A stretch of DNA of 64,000 nt from Arthrobacter wenxiniae (GCF_013376105.1 NZ_JAAMFM010000002.1:248001-312000), one strand, 5' to 3'. Numbered from the stretch's first letter, positions 26,593 through 35,644 are shown. The notes: generated by a model not told the origin, from the letters alone. A program made the numbers and translations.

Positions 26593-27858
26593 TCACGGCC
26601 GGGCACCCGTGGCCGCGTCCGCCGTCGCGCCCGCCGCCGCACCGGGCGCCCCCGCCCCCGGCGCCGCCAGCACAATCCCGGCGTCCACCAACCCGGCCAC
26701 CTGCTCGGAGGTCAGGCCCAGCCCGGCCAGCACGGCCAGCGTGTCCTCGCCCAGGACCGGCGGGGCCTTGCGGATCCGGGGCGCCCGCCGGTCCACGGAA
26801 ATGGGCCCGCGGACCAGCGGCAGCGGCGAACCGTCGGCGCGGTGGACTGTCTGCACCATCTCCAGCGACCGGACCTGCGGGTCGGCGAAGGCCTGCTCGT
26901 AGTTGTAGATGGGCCCGGCCGGGATGGCGGCGCCGCGCAGCAGCGGCAGCCATTCGGCGGCCGTCCGGTGCGCCAGGAGCCCCTCCAGCACCACCTTCAG
27001 GGCCGCCCTGTTGACGTTGCGCAGCTTGCCGGTGGCGTAATCCGCGTTGTCGGCAAGCTCCGGGTCGCCCAGCAGCACGCACGCATCCCGCCACTGCTTT
27101 TGGTTGCCCACGGCGATGATGACGGGGATGTCACCGGTCCTGAACACCCCGTACGGCGACAGGACCGGGTGGTTGTTGCCCTGGGGCACGGGGACCTCGC
27201 CCGTGCTCAGGTACTTTTGGCCCTGGAACGCGCCCAGCGCCAGCCCGGTTTCCAGGAGCGACGTCGAGACCTCCATCCCGACGCCCGTCCCGTTCCTGCC
27301 CACCAGGGCTGCGGCGATGCCGAGGGCCGTGTTGATGCCGGCCACCATGTCAATGATCGGCACGCCGACCCGGTACATGTTCTCCGCGTCGGCGCCCGTG
27401 ACGGACATCAGCCCGGTCATGCCCTGCGCCACCTGGTCCAGCCCGGGCGCCTGGCTAAGCGGCCCCGTGGTGCCAAACCCGCTGACGGAGGCGATGATGA
27501 TGCCCGGCTTTGCCTCGCGCAGCGCATCCGGGTCCAGGCCCATGACAGCCAGCACGCCGGGGCGGAAGTTTTCCACCACGACGTCGGACCCGACGGCCAG
27601 CTGCCACAGCAGGTCCCTGCCCGGCTGGGTGTAAAAGTCGATGGCGATCGAGGACTTGTTCCGGTTGGCGGAGTCAAAGTAGAGGCTGTGGTCGTTTTCA
27701 AACGGCGGCCAGGACCGGCTGGAGTCCCCGCCCTTGATGCTTTCGGTCTTGATGACCTCGGCGCCGAGGTCGGCCAGCAGGGCGGTGGCGTAGGGGCCGG
27801 CGAGCGCGCGGCTGAGGTCCAGGATGCGCACGCCCTCCAGCGGCAGGCCGCTACCCAT
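26593..27858 (-). CDS. Class III (CaiB/BaiF) acyl-CoA transferase
   Basis: The 421-residue protein contains the family start VRILDLSRALAGPYATALLADLGAEVIKTE, the VVENFRPGVL motif, and LDQVAQGMTGLMSVTG with Asp141 as the expected catalytic nucleophile. Family III enzymes move CoA between carboxylic acids. It overlaps the aldehyde dehydrogenase gene by 8 bases and precedes the crotonase gene, so it probably activates the acid made by the pathway. The last 30 residues are Ala/Gly-rich and outside the fold. Confidence 0.92.
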   Translation of the reverse strand: MGSGLPLEGVRILDLSRALAGPYATALLADLGAEVIKTESIKGGDSSRSWPPFENDHSLYFDSANRNKSSIAIDFYTQPGRDLLWQLAVGSDVVVENFRPGVLAVMGLDPDALREAKPGIIIASVSGFGTTGPLSQAPGLDQVAQGMTGLMSVTGADAENMYRVGVPIIDMVAGINTALGIAAALVGRNGTGVGMEVSTSLLETGLALGAFQGQKYLSTGEVPVPQGNNHPVLSPYGVFRTGDIPVIIAVGNQKQWRDACVLLGDPELADNADYATGKLRNVNRAALKVVLEGLLAHRTAAEWLPLLRGAAIPAGPIYNYEQAFADPQVRSLEMVQTVHRADGSPLPLVRGPISVDRRAPRIRKAPPVLGEDTLAVLAGLGLTSEQVAGLVDAGIVLAAPGAGAPGAAAGATADAATGARP

Positions 27859-29347
27859 TGGGCACCCCGCGCAGCTTCACGTTGATCTGCTTGGTCTGGG
27901 TGAACCCCGCCAGCATGCCCTCGAGGGAAACCTCGCGGCCGATCCCGCTCTGCTTGTAGCCGCCGTACGACTGCCCGGGCACCTGGCCGCCGCCCTGGTT
28001 GACCTGCACCCAGCCGGCGTCGATCCGGTGGGCGGTGTTCAGGGCGTCGTCCAGGTTGTGGCTCCACACGTAGGCCGCCAGCCCGTAGTTCGTGTCGTTG
28101 GCCATGCGGATGACGTCCTCCGTGTCCTTCCACGGGATCGCCACCAGGACCGGCCCGAAGATCTCCTCCCGGGCCAGCCGGAAGTCATTCCGCGCCCCGC
28201 TGAAGACGGTCGGCAGGTGGTAGTAGCCCTCGGTCAGCGGGCCGTCGGCGGGCGCGTTGCCGCCCAGCACCGCCCTCATCCCCGGCGTGGCGCGGCCCTC
28301 GTCGAGGAAGCCGGTGATGGCCGTGTGCTGCTTGAGGTTGATGATGGCGCCCATGTCGGTGGCCTCGTCCAGCGGGTCGCCCACCGTGAGCGCGCCCAGC
28401 CTGGCACTGAGGCGGGACAATACGTCGTCGTAAATGTCCTCATGGAGGAACAGGCGGGAGCCGGCCGTGCAGCTTTGGCCCTGGCGGGTGAAGCGGGAGG
28501 CGAGGAGCAGGCCGTCGAGGAGCTCGTCGTCGTCCGCGGCGTCGGGGAACACGATGGACGGGTTCTTCCCGCCCAGCTCCAGCGACATGTGGGCCAGCCG
28601 CGCCCCGGCCTCGGCGGCCACCTCGCGGCCCACCTCGGTGGAGCCGGTGAAGGAGACCTTGTCGACGCCGGGGTGGTTGGCCAGGGCGCTGCCGATCACG
28701 CCGCCGCGCCCCGTCAGGGCATTGACGACGCCGGCCGGCAGGTGCCGGTTGCACACCTCCGCCAGCTTCAGGATGGTGAGGGGGGCGTCGTCGGCCGCCT
28801 TCATGATGACGGTGTTGCCGGCGGCGAGCGCGGCGGGGATCTTGAACGCCGCGATCATCAGCGGCGAGTTCCAGGGCAGGATCGCGGCCACCACGCCAAG
28901 GGGCTCCAGGCGCGTGTACTGCAGCTGGTTCTCGCCCGCCGGCAGCGTGGTGCCCTTGACCTCCCCGGCAATGCCGGCAAAGTAGCGGAACATGGCCACC
29001 ATGGTGGTCGACTCGGGGCGGGCCTGGGTGCGCAGCGCGTTGCCGGTGTCGAGGGCGGTCAGCCGGGCGAACTCCTCGCTGCGCCGCTCGAGTTCGTCGG
29101 CGATGGCCAGCAGCGCCTTGGCCCGGCCGGTGAAGTGCTGGGCGCGCCAGCCCGGGAAGGCGGCACGGGCCGCGGCGACGGCCCGGTCCACGTCCTCCAC
29201 GGTGCCGGCGGGGACGCGGGCGATCACGGTTTCGCGGCGGGCGGGGTTGAACACCTCGCGCCACTGCGAGCCGGCCGAGGGCTGCTCCTCTCCCCCGATC
29301 CACATGGGCCAGTCGCGGACGGCGGCGTTCGTTGAAACTTCAGTCAT
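27851..29347 (-). CDS. NAD(P)-dependent aldehyde dehydrogenase
   Basis: The 498-residue enzyme has N160 in ILPWNSPL, the nucleotide-binding GSTEVG, general base Glu257 in LELGGKNP and catalytic Cys293 in GQSCTAG, plus EEIFGPVL near residue 400. It oxidises an aldehyde or semialdehyde to the acid. The gene lies 13 bases after the hydroxyacid dehydrogenase gene and overlaps the CoA-transferase gene, so hydroxyacid to semialdehyde to acid to acyl-CoA is a plausible order. Confidence 0.94.
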   Translation of the reverse strand: MTEVSTNAAVRDWPMWIGGEEQPSAGSQWREVFNPARRETVIARVPAGTVEDVDRAVAAARAAFPGWRAQHFTGRAKALLAIADELERRSEEFARLTALDTGNALRTQARPESTTMVAMFRYFAGIAGEVKGTTLPAGENQLQYTRLEPLGVVAAILPWNSPLMIAAFKIPAALAAGNTVIMKAADDAPLTILKLAEVCNRHLPAGVVNALTGRGGVIGSALANHPGVDKVSFTGSTEVGREVAAEAGARLAHMSLELGGKNPSIVFPDAADDDELLDGLLLASRFTRQGQSCTAGSRLFLHEDIYDDVLSRLSARLGALTVGDPLDEATDMGAIINLKQHTAITGFLDEGRATPGMRAVLGGNAPADGPLTEGYYHLPTVFSGARNDFRLAREEIFGPVLVAIPWKDTEDVIRMANDTNYGLAAYVWSHNLDDALNTAHRIDAGWVQVNQGGGQVPGQSYGGYKQSGIGREVSLEGMLAGFTQTKQINVKLRGVPNG

Positions 29348-29360
29348 GGCTGGTGCCTTC

Positions 29361-30299
29361 CTATTCTTTGCCCGCGCCGGCGGCGGGTTCTTTGCTTGCG
29401 CCGGGTGCGGGCAGCGAGCCGTCCACCAGGGACACGATCATGCTGCAGTCCTTGGCGCCCTGCCCGCCGTCGATGAGCCGCTGGAACAGCTGCTGGACGT
29501 GTTCGCCGATCTCCAGCGGCGTCTGCGTGCTGCGGGCCGCGGCGATGGCCAGGCCGATGTCCTTGTGGGCCAGTTCCGCGGTAAACGTGGGGGCAAAGCC
29601 GTTGTTGGCGGCGGCGGTGGGCACCACTCCCGGCACCGGGTACCAGGTGCGCAGCGCCCAGCTGTCGCCGGAGGAGACGGAGGCGATGTCCCAGAAGACC
29701 TGCTTGTCCAGGCCCAGGCGGTCGGCCAGCACGGCGCCCTCCGAGGTGGAGGCCAGGTTGATGAACAACATGAGGTTGTTGCAGATCTTCGCTGCCTGTC
29801 CGGTGGTGGCCCCGCCTGTCGGGATGATGTTTGCGGCCATGGGCTGGATGTACCCGGACGCGTCGGCCACGGCGCCGGATTCGCCGCCCACCATGAAGGT
29901 GAGGGTTCCGGCGGCCGCCCCGCTCATGCCGCCCGAGACGGGGGCGTCCACGAAGCGGAAGCCGGCGGCAGCGGCGGCGTCGTGCACGGCCTGCGCGGAC
30001 TCGATGTCAATGGTGGAGGAGTCGATGAGGAGCGTGTCCTTGGCGGCGTGCGCCAGGATCCCGGACCCGCCGAAGTACACGCTGCGCACGTGCTCGCCCT
30101 TGGGGAGCATGGTGAAGACGACGTCGGCCCCCTGGACTGCCGCTTCAACCGAGCCCGCCGCCTGGACCCCGTTGGCGACGGCGGCGTCGAGCGCGGCGGC
30201 GCTGAGGTCGAAGCCCCTGACGGAGTGCCCCGCCTTGACCATGTTCGCCGTCATGGGCCCGCCCATGTGCCCCAAACCGATCCATGCCACAACTGCCAT
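29361..30299 (-). CDS. 3-hydroxyisobutyrate dehydrogenase-like beta-hydroxyacid dehydrogenase
   Basis: I use the ATG at 30299, preceded by AAAGGGG, giving 312 residues that begin at the Rossmann motif WIGLGHMGGPMTANM. An ATG 72 bases upstream adds residues that do not look coding. The family motifs DAPVSGGMSGAAAGTLTFMVGG and GQAAKICNN with catalytic Lys171 are present. The enzyme oxidises a beta-hydroxyacid such as 3-hydroxyisobutyrate to a semialdehyde. It is the first gene of the operon divergent from the LysR regulator. Confidence 0.92.
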   Translation of the reverse strand: MAVVAWIGLGHMGGPMTANMVKAGHSVRGFDLSAAALDAAVANGVQAAGSVEAAVQGADVVFTMLPKGEHVRSVYFGGSGILAHAAKDTLLIDSSTIDIESAQAVHDAAAAAGFRFVDAPVSGGMSGAAAGTLTFMVGGESGAVADASGYIQPMAANIIPTGGATTGQAAKICNNLMLFINLASTSEGAVLADRLGLDKQVFWDIASVSSGDSWALRTWYPVPGVVPTAAANNGFAPTFTAELAHKDIGLAIAAARSTQTPLEIGEHVQQLFQRLIDGGQGAKDCSMIVSLVDGSLPAPGASKEPAAGAGKE

Positions 30300-30381
30300 G
30301 ATAAAAGCCCCTTTGCCTACACAGTTCATTATGCCCCGCACGATTTCAATGCCGGACATGACCAGCATCACACCCTGCTAA

Positions 30382-30429
30382 AGTGCAAACAAGGCCGAAA
30401 AAGGCAGAGCGCATGTGCACTTTTGCACT
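30382..30429. promoter_or_regulatory. Probable LysR-type operator between the catabolic operon and its regulator
   Basis: AGTGCAAA (30382-30389) and TTTGCACT (30422-30429) form a perfect 8-base inverted repeat, and a third half site GTGCAC lies at 30415-30420 beside the right arm. The region is 27 bases before the regulator start and 83 bases before the operon start. LysR proteins typically bind such dispersed T-N11-A type sites in divergent promoters. Confidence 0.6.
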
Positions 30430-30455
30430 CATTGCCCCGTGAGGGAGTGGATCCG

Positions 30456-31364
30456 ATGGATTTTAAGAGGTTTCCGAGCCCGGATGACCTGCTGGTGCTC
30501 CTGACGGTGGCACGGCTGGGCCGGTTCACGGCCGTGGCGGATGCCCTTGAGACCACGCACACCACGGTGTCGCGGCGGATTTTGGCGCTGGACAAGCAGC
30601 TGGGCGGGCGGACCCTGGAGCGCACGCCGCAGGGATGGGAGCTGACGGAACTGGGGCGGGCCGCCGTCGCGGCGGCGGAGGGCATCGAATCAAGCCTGAG
30701 CTCGCTCACCACGGGCGTTGAGCGGCACATGGACCCCGTCTCCGGCCTGGTGCGCGTCAGCGCCTCCGACGGCTTTGGCGCGCTCGTCGCCACGCCGGCC
30801 CTGGTGAAGCTGCAGCGCAAGCACCCCATGCTCCGCGTGGAACTGCTCAGCGCCACGCGGAGGCTGAGCAGGAACCGGTCCGGCGTGGACCTGGAGGTGG
30901 TGGCCGGCAGCGTCGACGCCGGGCGGGCGGAGGTCATCTTTCTCTCCGACTACACGCTGCGCCTGTACGCGGGGACGGGATATGTGCAGGCCCGCGGGCT
31001 GCCGGGGTCCGAGGGGGAATTGAAGGACCACCGCTTCATCTCCTACGTGGAATCAACGCTGCAGGTGGCCGAGCTGGCGCAGCACCACCACCGGCTGACC
31101 AGCGAACCGGCCGAGTTCCAGGCCACCAGCGTGTTTGCCCAGATCGAGGCCGTGCGCGCCAACGCCGGGATTGCCATGCTGCCGTCCTTCATGGCGGACG
31201 GGCTGGAAGGCCTGGTCCGCGTCCTCCCCGGCAAGGTGTCGCAAACGGTGCAGTTCTGGGCCGCGGCCAGGCCCGAGTCGCTGCGGTCCCCCGCCGTCCA
31301 GGCGGTGGTGGCGGCGTTCCTGCACGAAACCGAGCTCCGCCGCGGCCAGCTCGTCACGGGCTGA
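30456..31364 (+). CDS. LysR-family transcriptional regulator
   Basis: The 302-residue protein has an N-terminal helix-turn-helix (about residues 8-66, RFTAVADALETTHTTVSRRILALDKQLGG) and a periplasmic-binding-like effector domain from about 95. The ATG at 30456 follows GGGAGTGG. It is divergent from the hydroxyacid/aldehyde/CoA-transferase/crotonase operon and probably activates it in response to a pathway intermediate. Its stop codon TGA overlaps the first base of the long inverted repeat that follows. Confidence 0.9.
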   Translation: MDFKRFPSPDDLLVLLTVARLGRFTAVADALETTHTTVSRRILALDKQLGGRTLERTPQGWELTELGRAAVAAAEGIESSLSSLTTGVERHMDPVSGLVRVSASDGFGALVATPALVKLQRKHPMLRVELLSATRRLSRNRSGVDLEVVAGSVDAGRAEVIFLSDYTLRLYAGTGYVQARGLPGSEGELKDHRFISYVESTLQVAELAQHHHRLTSEPAEFQATSVFAQIEAVRANAGIAMLPSFMADGLEGLVRVLPGKVSQTVQFWAAARPESLRSPAVQAVVAAFLHETELRRGQLVTG

Positions 31365-31462
31365 CCGACGCTCGGTCGCAATCGGGGCGCTTTTTGGCAA
31401 CGCTCCCTCACGCAGTGCGGGAGCGTTTGCGGTTTTTGCCCCGGTTGCAACCGAGCGTCGGT
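31364..31462. terminator. Composite bidirectional terminator with nested hairpins, related to the 32-bp array
   Basis: A 25-bp inverted repeat with two mismatches (31364-31388 and 31438-31462) encloses an inner hairpin with a perfect 9-bp stem (AACGCTCCC 31399-31407, GGGAGCGTT 31419-31427). T runs lie on the inner sides of both outer arms. The right arm holds the palindrome CGGTTGCAACCG found in the array at 25.4 kb. It separates the convergent LysR and SDR genes, so a two-way transcription terminator is the likeliest role. Confidence 0.75.
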
Positions 31463-31492
31463 AGATGAACCCCCGATTGCGCGGGAGGGTTG

Positions 31493-32341
31493 CTAGGCCG
31501 TCCAGCCGCCGTCCATGACGTAGGAGGCGCCCGTGGCCATCGCCGCCTGCCCGGAAGCCAGCCAGGCGACGAGCCCGGCGATTTCATCCGGCTCGATCAG
31601 GCGCTTGATGGCGTTTTTGGCGAGCATGACCTCCCCGAGCACCTGCTCCTCCGAGATCCCGTGCGTCCGGGCCTGGTCTGCCACCTGACCCTCCACCAGG
31701 GGTGTGCGCACATAACCGGGGTTGACGCAGTTGCTCGTGACCCCGTGCGGGCCGCCCTCCCTCGCCGTGACCTTGGACAGGCCCTCGAGCCCGTGCTTGG
31801 CCGCCACGTACGCCGACTTGAACGATGAGGCGCGCAGCCCGTGGATGGAGGAGATGTTGATGATCCGCCCGTAGTTTTGGCCGTACATGTGCGGCAGCGC
31901 GGCCCGGATCAGCAGGAACGGGGCCTCCAGCATGATGGTGATGATGCGGTGGAAGGCGGCCGGGTCGAAGTCCTCGATGGGGCTGATGGCCTGGATGCCG
32001 GCGTTGTTGACCAGGATGTCCACCTCGAGGGTGAGCGCCTCCAGGGCCTTGGTGTCCAGCAGGTCCACCTCCCAGGACTCGCCGCCCACTTCCGCAGCCA
32101 CCGCGGCGGCGCCGGCCGCATCCCGGTCGGCCACGACCACGTGGGCCCCCTGGGCGGCCAGCGCCCGCGAGATCGCCGCGCCCAGGCCGCCCGCGCCGCC
32201 GGTGACCAGCGCGCGCTTCCCGGCCAGTCCGGCGTCGGCCGCTCCCCCACCCAGCGCGCGAGCGGCGCCGGCCGCCTGCCCGGCCCCGGTCACGCGCGTC
32301 TGCCCGGCCCCGGCCGGCGGCACTGCTTGGCTTGCGTCCAT
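31493..32341 (-). CDS. Short-chain dehydrogenase, probable 3-hydroxybutyrate dehydrogenase
   Basis: The 282-residue protein has a 40-residue Ala/Gly-rich N-terminal extension, then the SDR cofactor motif TGGAGGLGA, NNAG, catalytic SSIHGLRASSFKSAYVAAKHG (Ser, Tyr, Lys) and the C-terminal ASYVMDGGWTA. The HGLRAS and KSAYVAAKHGLEGL segments are characteristic of D-beta-hydroxybutyrate dehydrogenases. The ATG at 32341 lies 2 bases after the stop of the transporter gene, so both are probably cotranscribed; a start nearer the fold cannot be excluded. Confidence 0.85.
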   Translation of the reverse strand: MDASQAVPPAGAGQTRVTGAGQAAGAARALGGGAADAGLAGKRALVTGGAGGLGAAISRALAAQGAHVVVADRDAAGAAAVAAEVGGESWEVDLLDTKALEALTLEVDILVNNAGIQAISPIEDFDPAAFHRIITIMLEAPFLLIRAALPHMYGQNYGRIINISSIHGLRASSFKSAYVAAKHGLEGLSKVTAREGGPHGVTSNCVNPGYVRTPLVEGQVADQARTHGISEEQVLGEVMLAKNAIKRLIEPDEIAGLVAWLASGQAAMATGASYVMDGGWTA

Positions 32342-32343
32342 CT

Positions 32344-33735
32344 CTAGCCCACTTTCGTTGCTGACTTGCCGGCCGCGGCGCGGCCCAGGGCCAGCGTGCC
32401 GGCGGCGTCGGCGTCGTCGATGTCCTGCAGGGACACTCCCTTGGTCTCCTTCAGGAATAGCACAGCCACGGCCGTTACAACACAGGCACCCAGCAGGTAG
32501 ATGGCCACCGGCACGGACGAGTGGTAGTGCTCCACCAGGCCGGTGGCGATGAAGGGCGCGATGGAGCCGGCCACGATGGAGGTGACTTGGTAGCCCAGGG
32601 AAACTCCGGAGTAGCGCATGCGGGTGGGGAACATTTCCGCCATAATGGACGGCTGGCCCGCGTACATGAGGGCGTGGAACACCAGTCCGATCATCACGGA
32701 CGCCAGGATGAGAAGATCGTTCTTGGTGTCCATCATGGGGAAGGCGAAGAATCCCCACGTGGCGCCGGCGATGGCACCGAGCATGTAGGTGGGCCTGCGG
32801 CCGATCCTGTCGGAGAGCCTGCCCACCAGGGGGACCACGCAGAAGTGGACGCCGTGGGCCACCAGGAGCAGCAGCAGGATCCGGGAGGTGTCGATGCCGA
32901 CGATGACCTTCAGGTAGGTGATGGAGAACGTGACCACCAGGTAGTACAGGATGTTCTCCGCGAAGCGCAGCCCCATGGCCGTGAACACGCCGCGGGGGTA
33001 GCGGCGGAAGACCTCGAACACGCCATAGCCGGCATCGGGATTGCTTTCCGCCGCCTCCTGCGCCTTGAGGAAGATGGGCGCGTCGCTGACCTTGGTCCGG
33101 ATGTAGTAGCCGATCAGGACGATGACGGCGGAAAGCCAGAACGCCACGCGCCAGCCCCAGCCCAGGAACGCCGCCTCGCTGAGCGTCGAGGAAAGGAACA
33201 GGAGCACCCCGGTGGCCAGCAGGTTGCCCATGGGCACCGCCGACTGCGGCCACGAGGCCCAGAATCCGCGGGACTTGTTGGGGCTGTGCTCGGCCACCAG
33301 CAGGACCGCGCCGCCCCATTCGCCGCCGACGGCGAAGCCCTGGATGAAGCGCAGGGCCACCAGCAGCGCCGGCGCCCAGTAGCCCACCTGGTCGAAACCG
33401 GGCAGGCAGCCCATCAGGAAGGTGGAGATGCCCACCAGGATGATGCTCAGCTGCAGCAGCTTCTTGCGCCCGTACTTGTCGCCAAAGTGGCCAAAGACAA
33501 TGCCGCCGATGGGCCTGGCCACGAAGCCGACGGCGTAGGTCAGGAACCCTGCCATGATCCCGTCGAGCACGGAGCCGGCGTTGGGGAAAAACATGTGGCC
33601 GAACACCAGGCTGACAGCCGTGGCGTACAGGAAAAACTCGTACCACTCCACCACAGTTCCGGCCATGGAGGCCGCCACGACCTTGCGAAGCCCTGATTCC
33701 TTGACCGACGCGCCTGGTCCGTTTTGTTGACTCAT
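32344..33735 (-). CDS. MHS-family (MFS) metabolite:proton symporter
   Basis: The 463-residue protein has twelve predicted spans and the MHS signatures: AGTVVEWYEFFLYATA near the N terminus, the loop motif GHFGDKYGRKK, RFIQGFAVGGEWGGA and a second-half loop GRLSDRIGRRP. The start at 33735 is preceded by GGAGGAG. The family imports carboxylates such as shikimate, alpha-ketoglutarate or proline/betaine. The adjoining hydroxybutyrate-type dehydrogenase suggests a hydroxyacid or ketoacid substrate. Confidence 0.9.
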   Translation of the reverse strand: MSQQNGPGASVKESGLRKVVAASMAGTVVEWYEFFLYATAVSLVFGHMFFPNAGSVLDGIMAGFLTYAVGFVARPIGGIVFGHFGDKYGRKKLLQLSIILVGISTFLMGCLPGFDQVGYWAPALLVALRFIQGFAVGGEWGGAVLLVAEHSPNKSRGFWASWPQSAVPMGNLLATGVLLFLSSTLSEAAFLGWGWRVAFWLSAVIVLIGYYIRTKVSDAPIFLKAQEAAESNPDAGYGVFEVFRRYPRGVFTAMGLRFAENILYYLVVTFSITYLKVIVGIDTSRILLLLLVAHGVHFCVVPLVGRLSDRIGRRPTYMLGAIAGATWGFFAFPMMDTKNDLLILASVMIGLVFHALMYAGQPSIMAEMFPTRMRYSGVSLGYQVTSIVAGSIAPFIATGLVEHYHSSVPVAIYLLGACVVTAVAVLFLKETKGVSLQDIDDADAAGTLALGRAAAGKSATKVG

Positions 33736-33994
33736 TCTTTTCTCCTCCGCGCCTCCATTGGCGCGTCCGGTCCCCATCAGACATGGTCCCCTGAGGCGCA
33801 TTCGCCCCCTGTGACCCAGCGCACATTTGAACGCTACCCCCGAGTATGACAGCGGCAATATTCGATCATCAATGACCTTTACCGCAGATACGGTGAACGA
33901 AAACGCACAATGGTTGCCGCGGTGCAGGCTGCGGCTAGGATGGGTACGCTCCACACCGCGGCCCCAGGGCCACCTTCGACGCGAGGCAATGCAC

Positions 33995-35329
33995 ATGAAT
34001 AGGTTGTTCGGGCTCTTCACGGCACTCGCCCTCACGGCGGCCCTCCTGACAGTGGGCGTTGCGCCTGCGCCCGCGGCCGCGCCCGCACAGCCGGTGCCCG
34101 CGGCCGCACGGGCGGCGCAGGCGGCGCCCGCACAGCTGGCGCCCGCCGCCACTGCCCCCGCCAGCCCCTTCCTCGCCGCCGTCCTGGCTGCCGCCAACAA
34201 GGTCCGGTGGGCCAACGGGGCCGGCCCCGTTGCCTGGAACCCGGCGATTGCCACGGGCTCGCAGCAGTGGGCCGCCACAGTTAACGGCCGCATCAACACC
34301 GGCACCCTGGTCATGGCCAAGGTGCACCGCACCGACTATGGGGCATCGATCCTGCCCAAGGGCTCGGACATGTACTCGGAAATCATTGGCATCAACAACA
34401 CGCCGCAGCAGATTGTCGACTGGTGGATGGGCTCGCCCGGGCACCGCGCCGCCCTGTTGGACAAGCGGGCCACTGACATTGGCATGGGCGCGGTCAAGAC
34501 CACCAAGGCGGGCTGGAGCGGCATGTCCGTGGTGGTGGCCAACCTGGCCGGCTATGCTTCCACCCGCAAGACCCAGCCCCAGCCGCCGCCCCCGCCGGTG
34601 GCCAACGACGGCGACGTGGCCGCCGTCGACCCTGCCGGAAACCTGTACATCTACGGTGCCGCCGGCGGCGGGGACTTGTGGCAGCGCTCGTTCATTTCCG
34701 CCGGATGGGCCGGCACCCAGCAGCTTGAGATTGTCGACTTCAACTCCGACGGCCGCCAGGACATCGTGGCGGTGTGGAAGTCCGGTGCGCTCACTGTCAG
34801 CTACGGCCAGTCCAACGGCACGCTGGCGGCAGCCAGGACCATCGGCGCCGGCTGGTCAGGCTATGACATCATCGCCACGAAGTGGCGCACCGCGGACAGG
34901 TTCCCGGGCCTCGTGGCCAAGCACCGCGCCTCCGGGGACCTCTTCTACTACCCTTCCCCCAACGGCCTCGGCTTTTCTCCGCGGCTCAAGATCGGCACCG
35001 GCTGGGGCAGCCTGAAAATCATCGGCACCGACTTCGACGGCGACGGCCGGGCGGACATCGCCGCGCGCAACCCCGCCGGCCAGCTCCTGCTCTACCGCGG
35101 CAGCGGCACCGGCGGCTTCATCTCCGAGGCCCGCCGCGTGATCGGCGTCGGCTGGGGCGGCATGACCCACCTCTCCGGCATCACCAACCACCTGGGCACC
35201 GGAGGCCAGGGCATCCTGGCCCGCGACGGCGCCGGGAACCTGCTCCACTACCCCATCCTTGCGAACCGGTTCGGCGCGCGGGCGCAAATCGGCACCGGCG
35301 GATGGAACACGCTGCTGCTGGGCAGCTGA
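33995..35329 (+). CDS. Secreted CAP (SCP/PR1)-domain protein with C-terminal FG-GAP/VCBS repeats
   Basis: The 444-residue product has a signal peptide, an Ala/Pro-rich linker, a CAP domain (about 65-190: NKVRWANGAGPVAWNPAIATGSQQWA, MYSEIIGI, IVDWWMGSPGHRAALLDKRATDIGMG), a short proline hinge and FG-GAP type beta-propeller repeats to the end, including DFNSDGRQDIVAVW and DFDGDGRADIAARN with calcium-binding spacing. The ATG at 33995 is better placed after GCGAGG than the one at 33989. CAP proteins are extracellular; function here is unknown, and wall or carbohydrate binding is a guess. Confidence 0.88.
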   Translation: MNRLFGLFTALALTAALLTVGVAPAPAAAPAQPVPAAARAAQAAPAQLAPAATAPASPFLAAVLAAANKVRWANGAGPVAWNPAIATGSQQWAATVNGRINTGTLVMAKVHRTDYGASILPKGSDMYSEIIGINNTPQQIVDWWMGSPGHRAALLDKRATDIGMGAVKTTKAGWSGMSVVVANLAGYASTRKTQPQPPPPPVANDGDVAAVDPAGNLYIYGAAGGGDLWQRSFISAGWAGTQQLEIVDFNSDGRQDIVAVWKSGALTVSYGQSNGTLAAARTIGAGWSGYDIIATKWRTADRFPGLVAKHRASGDLFYYPSPNGLGFSPRLKIGTGWGSLKIIGTDFDGDGRADIAARNPAGQLLLYRGSGTGGFISEARRVIGVGWGGMTHLSGITNHLGTGGQGILARDGAGNLLHYPILANRFGARAQIGTGGWNTLLLGS

Positions 35330-35372
35330 GAGGCCCGGGCCTTGTGGCGCACGCGCTGAAGCACGACGCCGG

Positions 35373-35532
35373 TCACCCCACTCCGGCGTCCTTCGCACGG
35401 ACAATGGCCTCGCCACGGCCGGCGGGCGCCAGGTGGCGGAGCGGGGCCGACCATGGCCTTGGCGCCGGGCGCCCGATACAGCGTCCGGTACAGCGCCCGG
35501 ACTGCCTTTCGCCGGTTGGTTGAAGTGGACAT
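35373..35532 (-). pseudogene. Possible 52-residue small protein gene with a one-base frameshift
   Basis: From the ATG at 35532, after AAGGGAG, the frame reads MSTSTNRRKAVRALYRTLYR and on to GAKAMV. One base further on, a different frame continues as APLRHLAPAGRGEAIVRAKD up to the TGA at 35373. Removing one G in the GTCGGCCCC run joins the halves into a 52-residue basic protein with coding-like third positions. The span is 160 bases, one more than a multiple of three. I do not recognise the family. It could be a real disruption, a sequence error or chance. Confidence 0.35.
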
Positions 35533-35644
35533 GGCGGGTTCTCCCTTGAACGAAGTGCCGGTGGAACGGCGTGGTCCCACCAGCCTCCAGGGGGTGCCGT
35601 CCCGGGCAACAGGGCCCGGCGTCCCGACAGGCCCGGGATTGCCC

